43,261 nt of DNA from the NCBI GenBank assembly GCA_031538895.1, contig JAVKLU010000021.1:1-43261 (forward strand), written 5' to 3'. Position 1 is the stretch's first letter. The number at the start of each line of letters is the position of its first letter. Position numbers and translations under genes: made by a program. Positions 1 to 8,593 of the stretch are shown piece after piece. The notes beneath the pieces are model-generated. The model made no database searches. It was not told where the DNA came from and saw only the letters and a list, made by a program, of their open reading frames with translations. This DNA is from JAVKLU01 sp031538895 (GTDB taxonomy: Bacteria; Pseudomonadota; Gammaproteobacteria; Burkholderiales; Burkholderiaceae).

Positions 1-102
1 CGCGCCCCCAAGGCACTCACTGTGCGACGAAGCAATCTCTGACACCGCGACATACTCTCCACGCAATTTGTCAAATTTAAGCTTATACAGTTTTGTATTC
101 AT
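1..102 (-). CDS. Start of a large secreted exoprotein (TpsA/FhaB-like), truncated by the window edge
   Basis: The reverse strand from 102 opens with ATG and reads 34 codons without a stop to the edge. The peptide starts MNTKLYKLKFDKLRGEYVAV and continues SEIASSHSEC. This is the ESPR pattern (extended signal peptide region of type V secretion): MN at the start, an aromatic/basic stretch, then V-x-VSE at residues 18-22. Filamentous haemagglutinin FhaB of Bordetella begins very similarly (MNTNLYRLVF). ESPRs occur on two-partner-secretion exoproteins and on large autotransporters, so the missing part should be a long beta-helical passenger. The hydrophobic core of the signal peptide and the TPS domain lie outside the window. 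A strong sigma70-like promoter lies about 95 bp upstream. No Shine-Dalgarno sequence is visible. The TpsB transporter at 4625-6346 is the obvious partner candidate. Only the ESPR is seen; the rest is inference. Confidence 0.72.
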   Translation of the reverse strand, partial: MNTKLYKLKFDKLRGEYVAVSEIASSHSECLGGA

Positions 103-128
103 CACTAAATAGCTAAGCAATCGAATTC

Positions 129-150
129 GAGTTTTCCGAATGAAAAACTC
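129..150 (-). promoter_or_regulatory. Stem-loop in the 5' leader of the ESPR gene
   Basis: On the minus strand GAGTTTTTC, loop ATTC, then GGAAAACTC forms a 9-bp stem with one T-G wobble. It sits about 27 nt upstream of the ATG at 102 and downstream of the predicted promoter, so inside the leader. No T-run follows, so it does not look like a terminator. It could affect mRNA stability or translation; no function is shown. Confidence 0.4.
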
Positions 151-195
151 ACGCTAAAAATAATATCCGAAAAAAATCAAGCGAACATGAAAATA

Positions 196-223
196 TTTAT
201 ACTTTTTTACAACATTACGTCAA
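196..223 (-). promoter_or_regulatory. Sigma70-type promoter for the ESPR/TpsA-like gene
   Basis: Minus strand: -35 TTGACG (218-223) and -10 TATAAA (196-201), each 5 of 6 to consensus, with a 16-bp spacer. It lies in the AT-rich gap between the ygfZ stop and the ATG at 102, so the exoprotein gene need not depend on read-through from clpB-maf-ygfZ. Predicted leader is about 85-90 nt. Confidence 0.55.
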
Positions 224-320
224 GTATAACTTAATTTTATTTATTAAGTAAATATCCTAACTAATTGTTTTTAAAGAGTTTTAATATTTTACTCCTAGTA
301 TTTTGATAATTTGAACTGAA

Positions 321-1256
321 TCAATGCCGCGTTAAGCTAACTCCAGAAGAACTCAGCACTGCCTCTTGATAGTTCAGCTTCAGTTCAATCAAAGCCCAAT
401 GTAATGAAATCTGCGATTGATTATTGGATTGGGCGTTGATGACTCGACCGACCACTTCGCCTTGTGAATTTGAGACATCTGCGCCTTCGGTTAAAGAGGC
501 GCTCGCCGTCACAAAAAAAGCACGACGCTTGGGTTCGCTTAAATAATGGGTTCGAGCGACAATCTCTTGCCCGGGATAACAGCCTTTTTTGAAGTTAACC
601 GCCTCTAATAACTCTAAATTCACTGATTGCGGAATAAATTGCTCTTGATTGACGTGGCCAATTTCAGGAATTCCGGCATAAATTCCCACCATGCGCCACA
701 ACGCGAATAATGACACTGAATTTTTAAGATTTTCTTCATGATTTGATTCATGCTTGATAAGCGGGTCTTGAATCCGATTTTCAGCGATGATCAAAGTTCT
801 CGGGGGCCCCGATCGACTGGGCAAAAGCAAAACATGTCTTTGATTGATATTCTCGCAAGCGCCAATGTTGATTGCGGGATTCGCCATTAAATCCGTTTGA
901 TCTTGATGAATTTGACCATACAAAAAATAGGATTCTTGTGCGATATTGACTTTGGATCGCATCACAAACTTTTTCAAATGTGCGAGCAATCTCTCTGCAA
1001 TGTCACGCGGCACTATCATATAAATTCCATCGGCATGACGGTATATCCATGGCGTTGCTAACAAACGTCCTTTATGCGTGCACAAGCCTGATAAATGCAC
1101 GGTATTGAGCGCTTGCCCTTTGATATCCGTAGTTAATTGATTGTGCAAAAAAAGCTGGGCATCATCACCACGAAACGACAGTACAGTCCAATCTGGTATT
1201 AAAAATTCCGTGTCATCAACGGGAAGTAATTCATAAGGAAAATTAGGATAGGTCAT
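321..1256 (-). CDS. ygfZ: YgfZ/GcvT-domain folate-binding protein (Fe-S cluster repair)
   Basis: 311 residues, normal for the family. YgfZ is a cytoplasmic, tetrahydrofolate-binding protein related to the T-protein of glycine cleavage; it supports assembly or repair of certain Fe-S enzymes such as MiaB. The diagnostic motif K-G-C-Y-x-G-Q-E is present around residues 224-231 with its cysteine at about 226, followed by IVARTHY, which separates it from true GcvT. The N-terminal part matches the aminomethyltransferase fold (FRGDDAQLFLHNQLTTD near residues 28-44). It starts 6 bp after the maf stop codon and is surely co-transcribed with clpB and maf. The role is inferred from the family. Confidence 0.93.
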   Translation of the reverse strand: MTYPNFPYELLPVDDTEFLIPDWTVLSFRGDDAQLFLHNQLTTDIKGQALNTVHLSGLCTHKGRLLATPWIYRHADGIYMIVPRDIAERLLAHLKKFVMRSKVNIAQESYFLYGQIHQDQTDLMANPAINIGACENINQRHVLLLPSRSGPPRTLIIAENRIQDPLIKHESNHEENLKNSVSLFALWRMVGIYAGIPEIGHVNQEQFIPQSVNLELLEAVNFKKGCYPGQEIVARTHYLSEPKRRAFFVTASASLTEGADVSNSQGEVVGRVINAQSNNQSQISLHWALIELKLNYQEAVLSSSGVSLTRH

Positions 1257-1262
1257 TTTTAA

Positions 1263-1850
1263 TTAAATTGATTCAAAAAAACGCACGCCTGCTTCACGTA
1301 AAAAACCACACAATGCAATTAGTGGCAAACCGGTTAAAGCCGTCGGATCACAGGTATCGATGCGGTCCATCAACGCAATTCCTAAAGCTTCATTTTTCGC
1401 ACTGCCTGCGCATTGATAAGGCTGTTCTATCCGCAAATACGCATCAAGTTCTGCACGTGGCAATTGACGGAAATGGACTTGCGTATCGACGACTGTTTTT
1501 TGAATAGTGCCGGTCGCACTGTCTAACAATGCTAAGCCGGTATGAAAAGTAACCGTTTTTCCAGTCAAAAATAGCAGTTGCTCCAAGGCCTGATCATGTC
1601 CCCCGGGTTTGCCAATAATGCGTTGTTCACACACCGCCAACTGATCGCTACCAATAATTAATGCCTCAGGAAAATTAGCCGCAAGCGCTCGCGCTTTTTC
1701 CTGCGCCAAACGTTGTACCGTGTCGATAACGGATTCACCGACGAGGGAACTTTCGTCAACATCAGGACTATGCCAGGAAAATGACAAACCCAAACGGGCC
1801 AACAACTCACGGCGATACGGGGACGATGACGCCAAAATAAGTGTTCTCAT
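1263..1850 (-). CDS. yceF: Maf-family nucleotide pyrophosphatase, YceF type (m7GTP pyrophosphatase)
   Basis: 195 residues. Maf/HAM1-like house-cleaning enzymes hydrolyse non-canonical nucleoside triphosphates to monophosphates; the YceF branch prefers 7-methyl-GTP. The N-terminus LILASSSPYRRELLARLGL carries the family SSxxR substrate/phosphate motif. VDES, the AQEKA segment, IIGSDQ and the GKP motif follow in order, with CAGSAKNEALG near residues 147-157 and LVGLPL-like TGLPLIALCGFLRE at the end, all as in E. coli YceF rather than Maf/YhdE. Its ATG overlaps the clpB stop by 4 bp and ygfZ begins 6 bp after it, so the three genes are translationally linked. Confidence 0.93.
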   Translation of the reverse strand: MRTLILASSSPYRRELLARLGLSFSWHSPDVDESSLVGESVIDTVQRLAQEKARALAANFPEALIIGSDQLAVCEQRIIGKPGGHDQALEQLLFLTGKTVTFHTGLALLDSATGTIQKTVVDTQVHFRQLPRAELDAYLRIEQPYQCAGSAKNEALGIALMDRIDTCDPTALTGLPLIALCGFLREAGVRFFESI

Positions 1851-4438
1851 ACCACGCTAGCGTCAAGCGATGAAAACACAAACACACCATTATCGAATCG
1901 ACACTCTATCGAATGATCCAGCGGTATTTTTCCCGCCAAAATTAAATTCGCCATCGGTGTTTCGATAAATTGCACAATCGCCCGCTTCAAAGGACGTGCA
2001 CCATACAAGGGATCGTAACCAGCGTCAGCAATTGCCGTTAACGCTGATTCATGCCAATGAATCGTGATGCCATTGTGCGCCAAGCGTTTACCCAAAGCGT
2101 CTAACTGAACTGAGGCTATCGCTTTAATTTGCGAACTGTCCAAGGAGCGAAATACAAGCAATTCATCAATGCGATTGACAAATTCTGGTTTAAAACACGC
2201 TTTTACTTCACTTTCCACTGATAGTTTCATCACGTTGTAATCTTCGCCACTGTGCATTTGAATTTTGTCTGCGCCGAGATTAGAGGTCATCACCACGACT
2301 GTATTTTTAAAATCCACCACGCGCCCTTGTCCATCGGTTAAACGTCCATCGTCGAGGACTTGCAACAAAATATTAAAAACATCGTTATGCGCTTTTTCAA
2401 TTTCGTCTAACAAAATCACGCTATAGGGACGGCGCCGCACCGCTTCAGTTAAATACCCGCCCTCTTCATAACCGACATAACCTGGTGGTGCACCAATTAA
2501 ACGCGAAACGTTATGTTTTTCCATGTACTCGCTCATGTCAATACGAATCAAGGCATCTTCACTGTCAAATAAAAAATTTGCTAAAGCTTTACACAACTCG
2601 GTTTTGCCCACGCCTGTTGGCCCCAAAAATAAAAATGAACCCAAGGGTTTACCGACTTCTGAAAGTCCTGTTCGTGCGCGTCGCACGGCATTGGCTACCG
2701 CCTTTACCGCTTCATTTTGACCAATCACGCGCGTTGCTAAGATCGATTCCATTTGCAGTAATTTTTGCTTTTCACCTTGCAACATTCGCGTGACCGGAAT
2801 TCCGGTCGCACGGGCAACAATTTCAGCAATTTCTTGAGCACCCACTTCCATTTTTAACAACTGCGGCATCGCAGCGTTTTCCTGTAGACGCACAAAATGA
2901 TTCAGACTGGTTTCTAAGCTCGGTAACTCGCCATACTGCAGAGTGGATAACATTTGCCAATCGCCCGCACGTCTTGCCTCATCCATTTTTTGATGCGCTG
3001 TGGCGATTTTTTGTTTGACTTCTTTTACATGAAAAATTTGATTTTTTTCGGCCTTCCAAATTTCTTCTAAATCAGAATATTCACGTTGCGCCAAATCAAT
3101 TTCAGATTCCAATTGGCGCAAATGTCGCAAAGACGCGATATCTTGTTCACGCTTGACTGACTCTGCTTCAATTTTTAACTGTATTAAACGCCGTTCAATA
3201 ATGTCGAGTTTTTCAGGTTTTGAATCAATTTCAATTTTAATTTTGGCGGCAGCTTCATCAATCAAGTCAATTGCTTTATCAGGTAATTTTCGATCGGTAA
3301 TGTAGCGATGTGAAAGTTCTGCCGCCGCAATAATTGCACTATCGGTAATCTTGACGCCGTGATGAGTTTCATATTTTGGCTGCAAGCCGCGCAAGATTGC
3401 AATCGTCGCTTCGACATTTGGCTCTGCCACCAAAATTTTTTGAAAACGTCGCTCCAAAGCGCTGTCTTTTTCAATGTACTGACGATACTCATTCAAGGTT
3501 GTCGCACCCATGCAATGCAATTCACCACGAGCCAGCGCGGGTTTTAACATGTTGCCCGCATCCATTGCGCCTTCGGCTTTACCTGCGCCAACTAAAGTGT
3601 GAATTTCATCAATAAACAAAATATTCTGTGCGGTATCCCTCGCCAATTCAGTCAACACTGATTTCAAGCGTTCTTCAAACTCACCACGATATTTAGCACC
3701 TGCTAATAGAGACGCAATGTCTAAAACTAAAACACGTTTATTTTTAAGACTTTCTGGTACCTCTTGATTCACAATCCGCTGCGCTAATCCTTCAATAATC
3801 GCGGTTTTACCAACGCCTGGCTCACCAATTAACACGGGATTATTTTTTGTCCGTCGTTGCAAAATTTGCATGGCGCGCCGAATCTCGTCATCACGTCCAA
3901 TCACCGGATCAAGTTTACCCATGCGCGCACGTTCGGTTAAATCAACGCAGTATTTTTTTAATGCTATACGTTGTTCTTCACCTCCCGCGCTGTCTAAGGT
4001 TTGTCCGCCACGCATTTGGGTAATAGCGGCATAGAGTTTTTCACGAGACAATCCGACCCGCTTCAATAGATTTGCGGTATCGCCCTTATCGTCAAAAAAA
4101 GCCAGCAATACCAATTCAGAAGCAATGTATTGGTCGCCCAAATCAAGCGATAAACGCTCTGCCGTATGAAGCGCACGCAAAATGTCGCGCGATAATTGAA
4201 TATCGGCGCCTCCATCCACCCTGGGAATTTTGGCTAATAAAGTATTGAGCTCGGACTTGAGACGATTTTTATCAACGCTGAAACGCGCTAATAGAGAAGC
4301 AATAACATGAGTGTCATCAGCGCTAAAAGCCAATAACAAATGTACCGGCTCCACATATTGATGATGCGATTGGTTGGCTTGAGAATAAGCCTCTGCAATT
4401 GATTGTTGTAACGCGGTAGTAAATTTTTCAGTACGCAT
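1847..4438 (-). CDS. clpB: ATP-dependent disaggregase ClpB (Hsp104/Clp family)
   Basis: Cytoplasmic hexameric AAA+ chaperone that, with DnaK, pulls polypeptides out of aggregates. Domains in order: Clp-N (about 1-145), first AAA+ module with Walker A GEPGVGKTA and Walker B ILFIDEIHTL, a coiled-coil middle domain (about 400-530, rich in E, K and R), second AAA+ with Walker A GPTGVGKTE and Walker B VILLDEIEKAH, then the C-terminal domain with GARPLKRAI. The frame opens further upstream (4489), but the ATG at 4438 is preferred: GAGGGA precedes it by 6 nt and it gives 863 residues starting MRTEKFTTALQQ, the family's usual length and start. A heat-shock-like promoter lies 35-60 bp upstream. First gene of clpB-maf-ygfZ. 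Confidence 0.97.
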   Translation of the reverse strand: MRTEKFTTALQQSIAEAYSQANQSHHQYVEPVHLLLAFSADDTHVIASLLARFSVDKNRLKSELNTLLAKIPRVDGGADIQLSRDILRALHTAERLSLDLGDQYIASELVLLAFFDDKGDTANLLKRVGLSREKLYAAITQMRGGQTLDSAGGEEQRIALKKYCVDLTERARMGKLDPVIGRDDEIRRAMQILQRRTKNNPVLIGEPGVGKTAIIEGLAQRIVNQEVPESLKNKRVLVLDIASLLAGAKYRGEFEERLKSVLTELARDTAQNILFIDEIHTLVGAGKAEGAMDAGNMLKPALARGELHCMGATTLNEYRQYIEKDSALERRFQKILVAEPNVEATIAILRGLQPKYETHHGVKITDSAIIAAAELSHRYITDRKLPDKAIDLIDEAAAKIKIEIDSKPEKLDIIERRLIQLKIEAESVKREQDIASLRHLRQLESEIDLAQREYSDLEEIWKAEKNQIFHVKEVKQKIATAHQKMDEARRAGDWQMLSTLQYGELPSLETSLNHFVRLQENAAMPQLLKMEVGAQEIAEIVARATGIPVTRMLQGEKQKLLQMESILATRVIGQNEAVKAVANAVRRARTGLSEVGKPLGSFLFLGPTGVGKTELCKALANFLFDSEDALIRIDMSEYMEKHNVSRLIGAPPGYVGYEEGGYLTEAVRRRPYSVILLDEIEKAHNDVFNILLQVLDDGRLTDGQGRVVDFKNTVVVMTSNLGADKIQMHSGEDYNVMKLSVESEVKACFKPEFVNRIDELLVFRSLDSSQIKAIASVQLDALGKRLAHNGITIHWHESALTAIADAGYDPLYGARPLKRAIVQFIETPMANLILAGKIPLDHSIECRFDNGVFVFSSLDASVV

Positions 4439-4472
4439 AAGAAATCCCTCAATAAAGAAGATGATTTCTGAT

Positions 4473-4498
4473 GTATGAATTAAACGCAAAATTTCAAG
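4473..4498 (-). promoter_or_regulatory. Candidate sigma32 (heat-shock) promoter of clpB
   Basis: Minus strand: perfect -35 CTTGAA (4493-4498) followed by A, a 12-bp gap, then ATTCATAC (4473-4480), which partly matches the CCCCATNT heat-shock -10. The position 35-60 bp before the clpB start fits. clpB belongs to the RpoH regulon in proteobacteria. The -10 match is weak, hence modest confidence. Confidence 0.45.
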
Positions 4499-4624
4499 CG
4501 TTTAATTGATGTCGTCGATTGATTCCGCCAATTTATGATTTTTAACAAAAGTTAATAAAAATTTAGCGGCAGAATATGACGCCTTAAAGTAATAAGCCGT
4601 CACCTCTGGCAATCATTCAAGTGA

Positions 4625-6346
4625 TTAAAATAAAACAACTAGCTGCGCCCAGGTATAGCCTGTGGCATCAGTATTCGTTTCTGATTTGCCGTCTTGCTGC
4701 TGCGCGTTATAAATTGACAGAGAGTAGCGTCCGCCTTTACTCAACACTACCCCAAAACCAGCACCACTTAAAGTCGTCTCGTTAACACCCGAAGTCGCAT
4801 TCGGTGTCGCCAAGAATTGACCCGCACCATAATCATAAAACACCGAAAACAGCGCCTGATAGTTATCGCCAAAGAACGCTCGATAACGTAACTCCACATT
4901 CACAATATTTCCATTATCGACAGAACCTTCACCGTTAAAAGCGCGCACTGCCGAACTTCCCCCTAAAGTAAATTTTTGACGCGAATCTAAATTTTTCAAT
5001 GCCTTTTGCCCGCGTAAATTGATGTAGGACTGCACATTACCGACCAAATTACGCGAATGGTTGACGTTATAGTTTAATTTCGTAAAAGCACCCTTAGTTG
5101 AATTAGGGTCTGACAGAACATCTGAATCGGTATTACCCGCCATCAAACTCAAACCATAACCCGTTCGTGCAGATGAAGACGAAGTCGTGCTACCAGAACC
5201 CGTCAAGGTCAAAGTGTTAACCGATTTTGACTGTTTAGCACCGGAAGCAAGAATATCCTCACTCGCAGCGGCACCGTATGCGGCCCGAATATCAAAGTTA
5301 GTCAAAACACGTCGGATCACGGGATAACTAACATACAAATCAGAGGAATTTGAAGTGCCCTTTGAATCGCCAAATTCAGCCAACAGATACTTAATTTGCG
5401 CAGAATTAACACCGATACGCCAGCCGTTATAACCCAAGGGGTAATTGTAATCAGTGCTATACGCCGTCAAACCACTACCTGAAGTGTTCGCACGCAAAGA
5501 CAGTCGATCACCCTGACCCAGCGGGCTATTAATATCAGCCCCTAAAGAAAGTACATTTGCCCCTGTTGCCTTAGAGCCAAAGTTATCAATGCTCATAAAA
5601 CCTTGTAAACGGTCAACCCGATTAACTTCGCTCGTCAAAACGGTTCCACCAACCGACTTCCCTTCTGACAAAGTACTTCTAATCGGACTTTCACCCAAAC
5701 CAGGTAATTCACTGACCAATAGATCACTGACTAATAAAGATGCCCTCTCTAAATTAGCCAAGGAAATAGGATCTGAACTTGCTTTTACACTGCCCTGCGA
5801 ACTGCAAACACCTTGCGCAAAAGTTTTTTCAATTCGATCCGTAGACACCAAACTCTTATTCACCACCTTTACGTCTTCGCAATACCCCTCAATAACTCTG
5901 ATCAACAAAATACCTTCTTTTAATACTTGCTTAGGCAAGTAGGCTTGGGCGAGCAGATATCCTCGTGAGCGATATAAATTTTCAATCTTTTTTGCCAATT
6001 CATTTAGTTGCAAAAAATTAAATTTTTTATTTTGATACGGCCCCAGTTCGTCTAAAAGAACATTCCGAGCAATCACCGTATTACCTTCAATTCGAATCGT
6101 TTTAATTACCGCCACCCCACTATTGTCATCATTTGCTGCCGTAGCTGGTTTAGGTTTAGAAACATCGACTTTCGGTTGCAGAGGCGCCTGACGTTGAATC
6201 GCACGGTTATCCGGCACTCGAATCGCATTACCCCGCGCAGTACCTTCAGCAGTTTGAGACTTCTGCGCCCAAAGCATTCCAGAAAAAAATAATGACAAAC
6301 TTGCTATGAGCAAGTTAGCTGACAACAGTTTAGTAAGAAAAATCAC
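4625..6346 (-). CDS. Two-partner secretion outer-membrane transporter (TpsB; FhaC/ShlB/HecB family)
   Basis: About 573 residues. TpsB proteins are Omp85-superfamily 16-strand barrels with two periplasmic POTRA domains that export one large TpsA exoprotein. Seen here (numbered from an ATG at 6352): a signal peptide with hydrophobic core over residues 1-28 ending MLWAQ, a Pro/Lys-rich linker to about 78, a POTRA_2 domain at about 82-157 (IKTIRIEGNTVI to IRVIEG), a second POTRA-like stretch, and a beta-barrel ending in phenylalanine. The loop-6 motif is VRAF followed by NGEG at 469-476, as in the VRAY-GE branch of the family. GAGGG abuts the ATG at 6352 with no spacing but is 6 nt from the in-frame GTG at 6346, so the GTG is chosen. 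No TpsA gene is adjacent; the nearest candidate is the ESPR gene at 1-102, beyond clpB-maf-ygfZ. Confidence 0.88.
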   Translation of the reverse strand: MIFLTKLLSANLLIASLSLFFSGMLWAQKSQTAEGTARGNAIRVPDNRAIQRQAPLQPKVDVSKPKPATAANDDNSGVAVIKTIRIEGNTVIARNVLLDELGPYQNKKFNFLQLNELAKKIENLYRSRGYLLAQAYLPKQVLKEGILLIRVIEGYCEDVKVVNKSLVSTDRIEKTFAQGVCSSQGSVKASSDPISLANLERASLLVSDLLVSELPGLGESPIRSTLSEGKSVGGTVLTSEVNRVDRLQGFMSIDNFGSKATGANVLSLGADINSPLGQGDRLSLRANTSGSGLTAYSTDYNYPLGYNGWRIGVNSAQIKYLLAEFGDSKGTSNSSDLYVSYPVIRRVLTNFDIRAAYGAAASEDILASGAKQSKSVNTLTLTGSGSTTSSSSARTGYGLSLMAGNTDSDVLSDPNSTKGAFTKLNYNVNHSRNLVGNVQSYINLRGQKALKNLDSRQKFTLGGSSAVRAFNGEGSVDNGNIVNVELRYRAFFGDNYQALFSVFYDYGAGQFLATPNATSGVNETTLSGAGFGVVLSKGGRYSLSIYNAQQQDGKSETNTDATGYTWAQLVVLF

Positions 6347-6352
6347 GATCAT

Positions 6353-6357
6353 CCCTC
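6353..6357 (-). promoter_or_regulatory. Ribosome binding site that decides the TpsB start
   Basis: GAGGG on the minus strand touches the ATG at 6352 directly but sits at normal 6-nt spacing from the in-frame GTG at 6346. The GTG is therefore the likelier initiation codon; the signal peptide is unaffected either way. Confidence 0.5.
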
Positions 6358-6646
6358 AAAAATTACAATGCAATACTTGCTTAATATTTTTACAAAACTT
6401 TCAGTCTTCATTATTTAGCTATCGCTTATTCAAAACTTAAAAGCTCGTCTTTAAAAATAACTCCTAAAAATAACGAACTGTGCTTTACAAAATACTACTC
6501 TACATTTAGTTGTATCCTTACAACGATAAATTTTATCTTTAGTAAAATCTTTACTATTTAGGTTATTATCTAACAAGAAACTTTAAATGTAAACTCTATC
6601 TTATTGAAAAATATGGTTTTTATCATAAATTTCTGTCTAATGGACT
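6358..6646. other. AT-rich divergent intergenic region between tpsB and cinA-like gene
   Basis: Very AT-rich DNA with no ORF of note. Several TATAAA/TAAAAT-like boxes occur on both strands, but I see no -35/-10 pair I would defend. TTGAAA at 6604-6609 with TAAATT 16 bp downstream is the best plus-strand candidate, though it leaves almost no leader for the ATG at 6647. Confidence 0.4.
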
Positions 6647-7504
6647 ATGCCGCACTTTGACTTACTCATCATTGGTGATGAAATCTTGAGCGGGAAACGC
6701 ACAGATCGTCACTTTACCAATGCACGAAACTTATTCAATACACGCGGGCTCGCTTTGTCTTCAGTGCGCTTTGTTGGCGACGATAAAGATGAAATTGCTG
6801 ACGCACTCTGCTTTAGTCGCGCTCGGAAATGGCGCGTAATCTCTTGCGGCGGAATTGGCGCGACACCTGATGATCATACCCGTCAAGCGGCGGCAATCGC
6901 ATTTGAACAAGAATTACAGCCTCATCTCACCGCTCAAGCCCTAATTCGACAACGAATCAACTCCCAAAGCGAAACTCCGATTGATTTTAATCACCCAGAT
7001 ATGCAGCGGCGTTTAGAAATGGGCGTGTTTCCCGTCAAAGCTCAGTTAGTTCCCAATCCCTATAACGGAATCGCCGGATTTTCGTTGGAAGAACATTATT
7101 TCATACCAGGATTCCCTGTCATGGCCGAACCTATGATGGCATGGATACTGGATACGTATTACGTCAATGAGTTCACATCACCCAGTATTGCTGAACACGC
7201 ATTTATTGTGTTTGAAGTCGCCGAATCACTCCTAACACCTCTGATGCTTGATATTGAAACCCTATTTCCAGGAATCAAGGTATTTAGCTTACCCACCATT
7301 GAAAACACCCATCCCACCTATCCTCGTCGTCATATTGAACTTGGCGTCAAACGGGATAAAAAAATCAGCGCTGCGGAATCAGATGAATTACTAATCGCCG
7401 CAAAAAACTATCTTGAAGCAGAATTACGTTGTCAAAATTATGAATTTATCGCATTGCCCCAGCAACCAGAACAGCGTTTGACAAACCATAACTCACTATC
7501 CTAA
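6647..7504 (+). CDS. CinA-family molybdopterin-binding-domain protein (lacks amidase domain)
   Basis: 285 residues. The first half is a MoaB/CinA-N (MoCF_biosynth) domain: LLIIGDEILSGKRTD (residues 6-20), VGDD (about 43-46), and SCGGIGATPDDHTRQA (about 67-82), the substrate-binding loop of the family. In full-length CinA (around 400 residues) this domain is an ADP-ribose/NMN-type pyrophosphatase fused to a C-terminal nicotinamide-nucleotide amidase; that second domain is absent. Betaproteobacteria commonly carry such a short version annotated as competence/damage-inducible protein A or molybdopterin-binding protein, with the NPYNxIxGFS and FxPGFPVM segments seen here. Transcribed towards pyrC with 22 bp between the two stops. 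Substrate unknown. No clear Shine-Dalgarno sequence; the ATG is the first possible start. Confidence 0.85.
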   Translation: MPHFDLLIIGDEILSGKRTDRHFTNARNLFNTRGLALSSVRFVGDDKDEIADALCFSRARKWRVISCGGIGATPDDHTRQAAAIAFEQELQPHLTAQALIRQRINSQSETPIDFNHPDMQRRLEMGVFPVKAQLVPNPYNGIAGFSLEEHYFIPGFPVMAEPMMAWILDTYYVNEFTSPSIAEHAFIVFEVAESLLTPLMLDIETLFPGIKVFSLPTIENTHPTYPRRHIELGVKRDKKISAAESDELLIAAKNYLEAELRCQNYEFIALPQQPEQRLTNHNSLS

Positions 7505-7526
7505 TTACTCGGACTAATGCGATCGA

Positions 7527-8570
7527 TTAAACAGTCGCCAACTGCCAAGAAAGCGCTTCACCGGCCAACAAGGGTACCAGCGCCAGATCGTCCGTATGCG
7601 AGGGAACTGTCCACGTTTTTTTCTCTAAAATAATTTTTTCAGTATTTGGCGGCAATCCATAAAACTCGGCACCAAAGCGACTGGCAAAATCGTCGAGTCG
7701 ATGCAGTTTTCCTGCGTCTTCAAACGCTTGCGCATAAATCGGCAGAGCATGCAAGGCCGTATAACAGCCGGCGCAACCACAAGATGCCTCTTTCGCGCTT
7801 TGTAAATGTGGCGCAGAATCACTGCCCAGAAAAAAACTCGCCTCGGCTGATACCGCAGCATCTACTAAAGCCAAGCGGTGTGTTTCTCGTTTTAACACAG
7901 GCAAACAATAATTATGCGGCCGAATTCCGCCAACCAATAAAGCATTGCGATTAAAACGCAAATGCTGTGGTGTAATCGTTGCGGCAATACGCGGTAAGGC
8001 ATCTACGACTGCATGCGCGCGAACACAATCAACCGCTTCACGCGTCGTAATGTGTTCAAATACCACGCGCAAATTTGGAAACTCTTTTAACAAAGGCAAC
8101 ATTACAGTGTCAATAAAACGCGCTTCGCGATCAAAAATATCGACTTCGGGATCAACCACTTCACCGTGTATTTGTAACACCACGCCTAATTTCTCCATGT
8201 GTGAAAACAGGTGATAACAATTTTCAACTGAACGCACCCCCGCATCGGAGTGTGTGGTCGCTCCCGCCGGATAAAGTTTAAATGCCAAAATTTCCGGTGT
8301 TTTTGCAACCCGTGTCACTTCATCCAAGGATGTGTTTTCAGTCAAATACAAACTCACAAAAGGCGTAAAACCTTGCGGCGATTGACGGCATAACCGGTTT
8401 TGATAAGCCAGCGCTGTCGCAACTGTCGTTAATGGTGGTTGCAAATTAGGCATCGCGCAGACGCGCGCAAATTGGCGTGCAGTATCGCGAATTACGGCAG
8501 CAGTTAATTCACCATCGCGCAAGTGAACATGCCAATCATCAGGACGCGTTAGGGTAATTTGTTCAATCAT
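7527..8570 (-). CDS. pyrC: Dihydroorotase (class II, homodimeric)
   Basis: Interconverts N-carbamoyl-aspartate and dihydroorotate, the third step of UMP synthesis; cytoplasmic zinc enzyme. From the ATG at 8570 it has 347 residues, matching E. coli PyrC (348). Metal and substrate residues are visible: HVH at 14-16 within RPDDWHVHLRDG, the carboxylated lysine in FKLYPAGATT, HGE, FEHITT, TPQH, and the SDSAPH motif with CGCAGC after it. An in-frame TTG at 8597 overlaps the hisG stop (TTGA) and would add nine residues absent from relatives; I prefer the ATG, although neither has a good ribosome site. Follows hisG directly, an unusual neighbour since hisD normally sits there. Confidence 0.95.
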   Translation of the reverse strand: MIEQITLTRPDDWHVHLRDGELTAAVIRDTARQFARVCAMPNLQPPLTTVATALAYQNRLCRQSPQGFTPFVSLYLTENTSLDEVTRVAKTPEILAFKLYPAGATTHSDAGVRSVENCYHLFSHMEKLGVVLQIHGEVVDPEVDIFDREARFIDTVMLPLLKEFPNLRVVFEHITTREAVDCVRAHAVVDALPRIAATITPQHLRFNRNALLVGGIRPHNYCLPVLKRETHRLALVDAAVSAEASFFLGSDSAPHLQSAKEASCGCAGCYTALHALPIYAQAFEDAGKLHRLDDFASRFGAEFYGLPPNTEKIILEKKTWTVPSHTDDLALVPLLAGEALSWQLATV

Positions 8571-8593
8571 TTTGCGTTCATTGTTTATGCGGC

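Noticed and set aside
2485..2793. 102-codon ORF opposite clpB, and similar long reverse ORFs opposite pyrC, proB, obg and carB
   Set aside because: All are shadows of highly conserved coding sequences, with Arg/Cys/His-rich improbable proteins.
4937..4948. TpsB loop-6 motif VRAF in place of the textbook VRGY/F
   Set aside because: A large branch of the ShlB/HecB family has VRAY followed by a GE pair, and the sequence here (VRAF-NGEG) fits that branch, so it is not a defect.
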